6,086 bases of DNA, from contig JBDRGC010000501.1 of NCBI GenBank assembly GCA_043818215.1, positions 1-6,086 on the forward strand, read 5' to 3'. The position numbers and the translations under genes were made by a program. Source of the DNA: JBDRGC01 sp043818215 (GTDB lineage: Bacteria; Chloroflexota; Anaerolineae; Anaerolineales; UBA11858). The notes below the pieces were generated by a model that saw only the letters and a list, made by a program, of their open reading frames with translations, was not told the DNA's origin and made no database searches. Position 1 is the first letter of the stretch; each line of letters starts with the position of its first letter. Shown here in pieces: positions 5,831 through 6,086 of the stretch.

Positions 5831-5993
5831 GGCAGACGCACGACTGCCGACCAAAGACCGCCGACCGCCATCCGCCCTCTGCCCTCGGTACTCTACCCTC
5901 TGTCCTCTACCCTCTGTCCTCTACCCTCTGTCCTCTACCCTCTGCCCTCTACCCTCTGTCCTCTACCCTCTGCCCTCTACCCTCTGTCCTCTA
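5829..5993. repeat. Heptamer array of 23 in-phase units with a 14-bp tandem core
   Basis: A strict 7-bp register runs without a gap from 5829. The first units are ATGGCAG, ACGCACG, ACTGCCG, ACCAAAG, ACCGCCG and ACCGCCA. The sequence then drifts to TCCGCCC, TCTGCCC and TCGGTAC, and finally alternates TCTACCC with TCTGTCC or TCTGCCC. The last part is a 14-bp tandem repeat, CTCTACCCTCTGTC or its T-to-C variant, with seven full copies at 5891-5988. The + strand is almost purely pyrimidine there. The first unit overlaps the -10 box, so most of the array should be transcribed as 5' leader. Period-7 repeats are known as STRR elements in filamentous cyanobacteria; kinship with those is not claimed. 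Confidence 0.85.
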
Positions 5994-6011
5994 TTTTTGG
6001 AGCTAGTTTCT

Positions 6012-6086
6012 ATGGTCAATCCACTCACACTTCAAATTCGAGCTAAAAAATTAGGTGTCCTGATCCGTGATGCCCGTCTATCGGCT
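6012..6086 (+). CDS. Start of a gene, possible HTH regulator (cut by window end)
   Basis: Only the first 25 codons are present. An ATG at 6012 is preceded by GGAG (5999-6002) at 9-nt spacing, and the frame stays open to the window end. The visible residues (MVNPLTLQIRAKKLGVLIRD and on) include an LGxLIRDAR segment that resembles the first helix of Xre/RodZ-type helix-turn-helix domains. That is suggestive only, since the recognition helix is not in the window. It has its own probable promoter at 5822-5830 and a long repeat-filled leader, so it may be regulated apart from the ATPase gene. Confidence 0.6.
   Translation, partial: MVNPLTLQIRAKKLGVLIRDARLSA

Noticed and set aside
5891..5988. CRISPR array
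   Set aside because: The units are 14 bp and directly adjacent, with no unique spacers and no cas genes in the window. It is a simple tandem repeat.

Overview
The window carries five complete protein genes and the first 25 codons of a sixth, all on the + strand. They are separated by intergenic stretches rich in palindromes and short tandem repeats. Base composition is moderate, roughly half G+C by eye. Gene content (soluble multidomain histidine kinases, an OmpR-type regulator, a small DUF6812-like protein, a CpaF/TadA ATPase and the start of an HTH-like protein), together with degenerate heptamer arrays between genes, reminds me most of Chloroflexota, class Anaerolineae. This placement rests on recall and general flavour, not on a search, and I hold it at about 50%.

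Layout. 1-411: no supportable gene; two compact hairpins built on the same CGGAT core, a C-run/G-run palindrome, and a weak promoter candidate. 442-1590: cytosolic histidine kinase with an N-terminal zinc ribbon and two MshEN-like 24-residue motifs. 1591-1838: non-coding, with two oppositely oriented heptamer arrays. 1839-3107: GAF-domain histidine kinase, overlapping by 4 bp the response regulator at 3104-3820. 3942-4310: small DUF6812-like protein whose C-terminal tail is encoded by a G/C-rich palindromic stretch. 4311-4458: long perfect inverted repeat. 4459-5808: CpaF/TadA-type secretion ATPase. 5809-6011: perfect extended -10 box, then an unbroken 7-bp-period array of 23 units. 6012 to the window end: start of a further gene, possibly an HTH regulator.

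How the parts may work together. The GAF kinase and the OmpR-type regulator are translationally coupled and almost certainly form a cognate pair. The first kinase has no adjacent regulator of its own and may feed the same one. Its N-terminal region resembles the MshEN domain of type II secretion and type IV pilus ATPases, where that fold binds cyclic di-GMP. Since a pilus/secretion-type ATPase lies downstream, a link between a second messenger, phosphorelay signalling and surface-appendage assembly is an attractive but unproven reading. No tadB or tadC gene directly follows the ATPase. I see no wholly new system. The most unusual items are the zinc-ribbon/MshEN-like kinase and the heptamer array lying in the probable 5' leader of the last gene.
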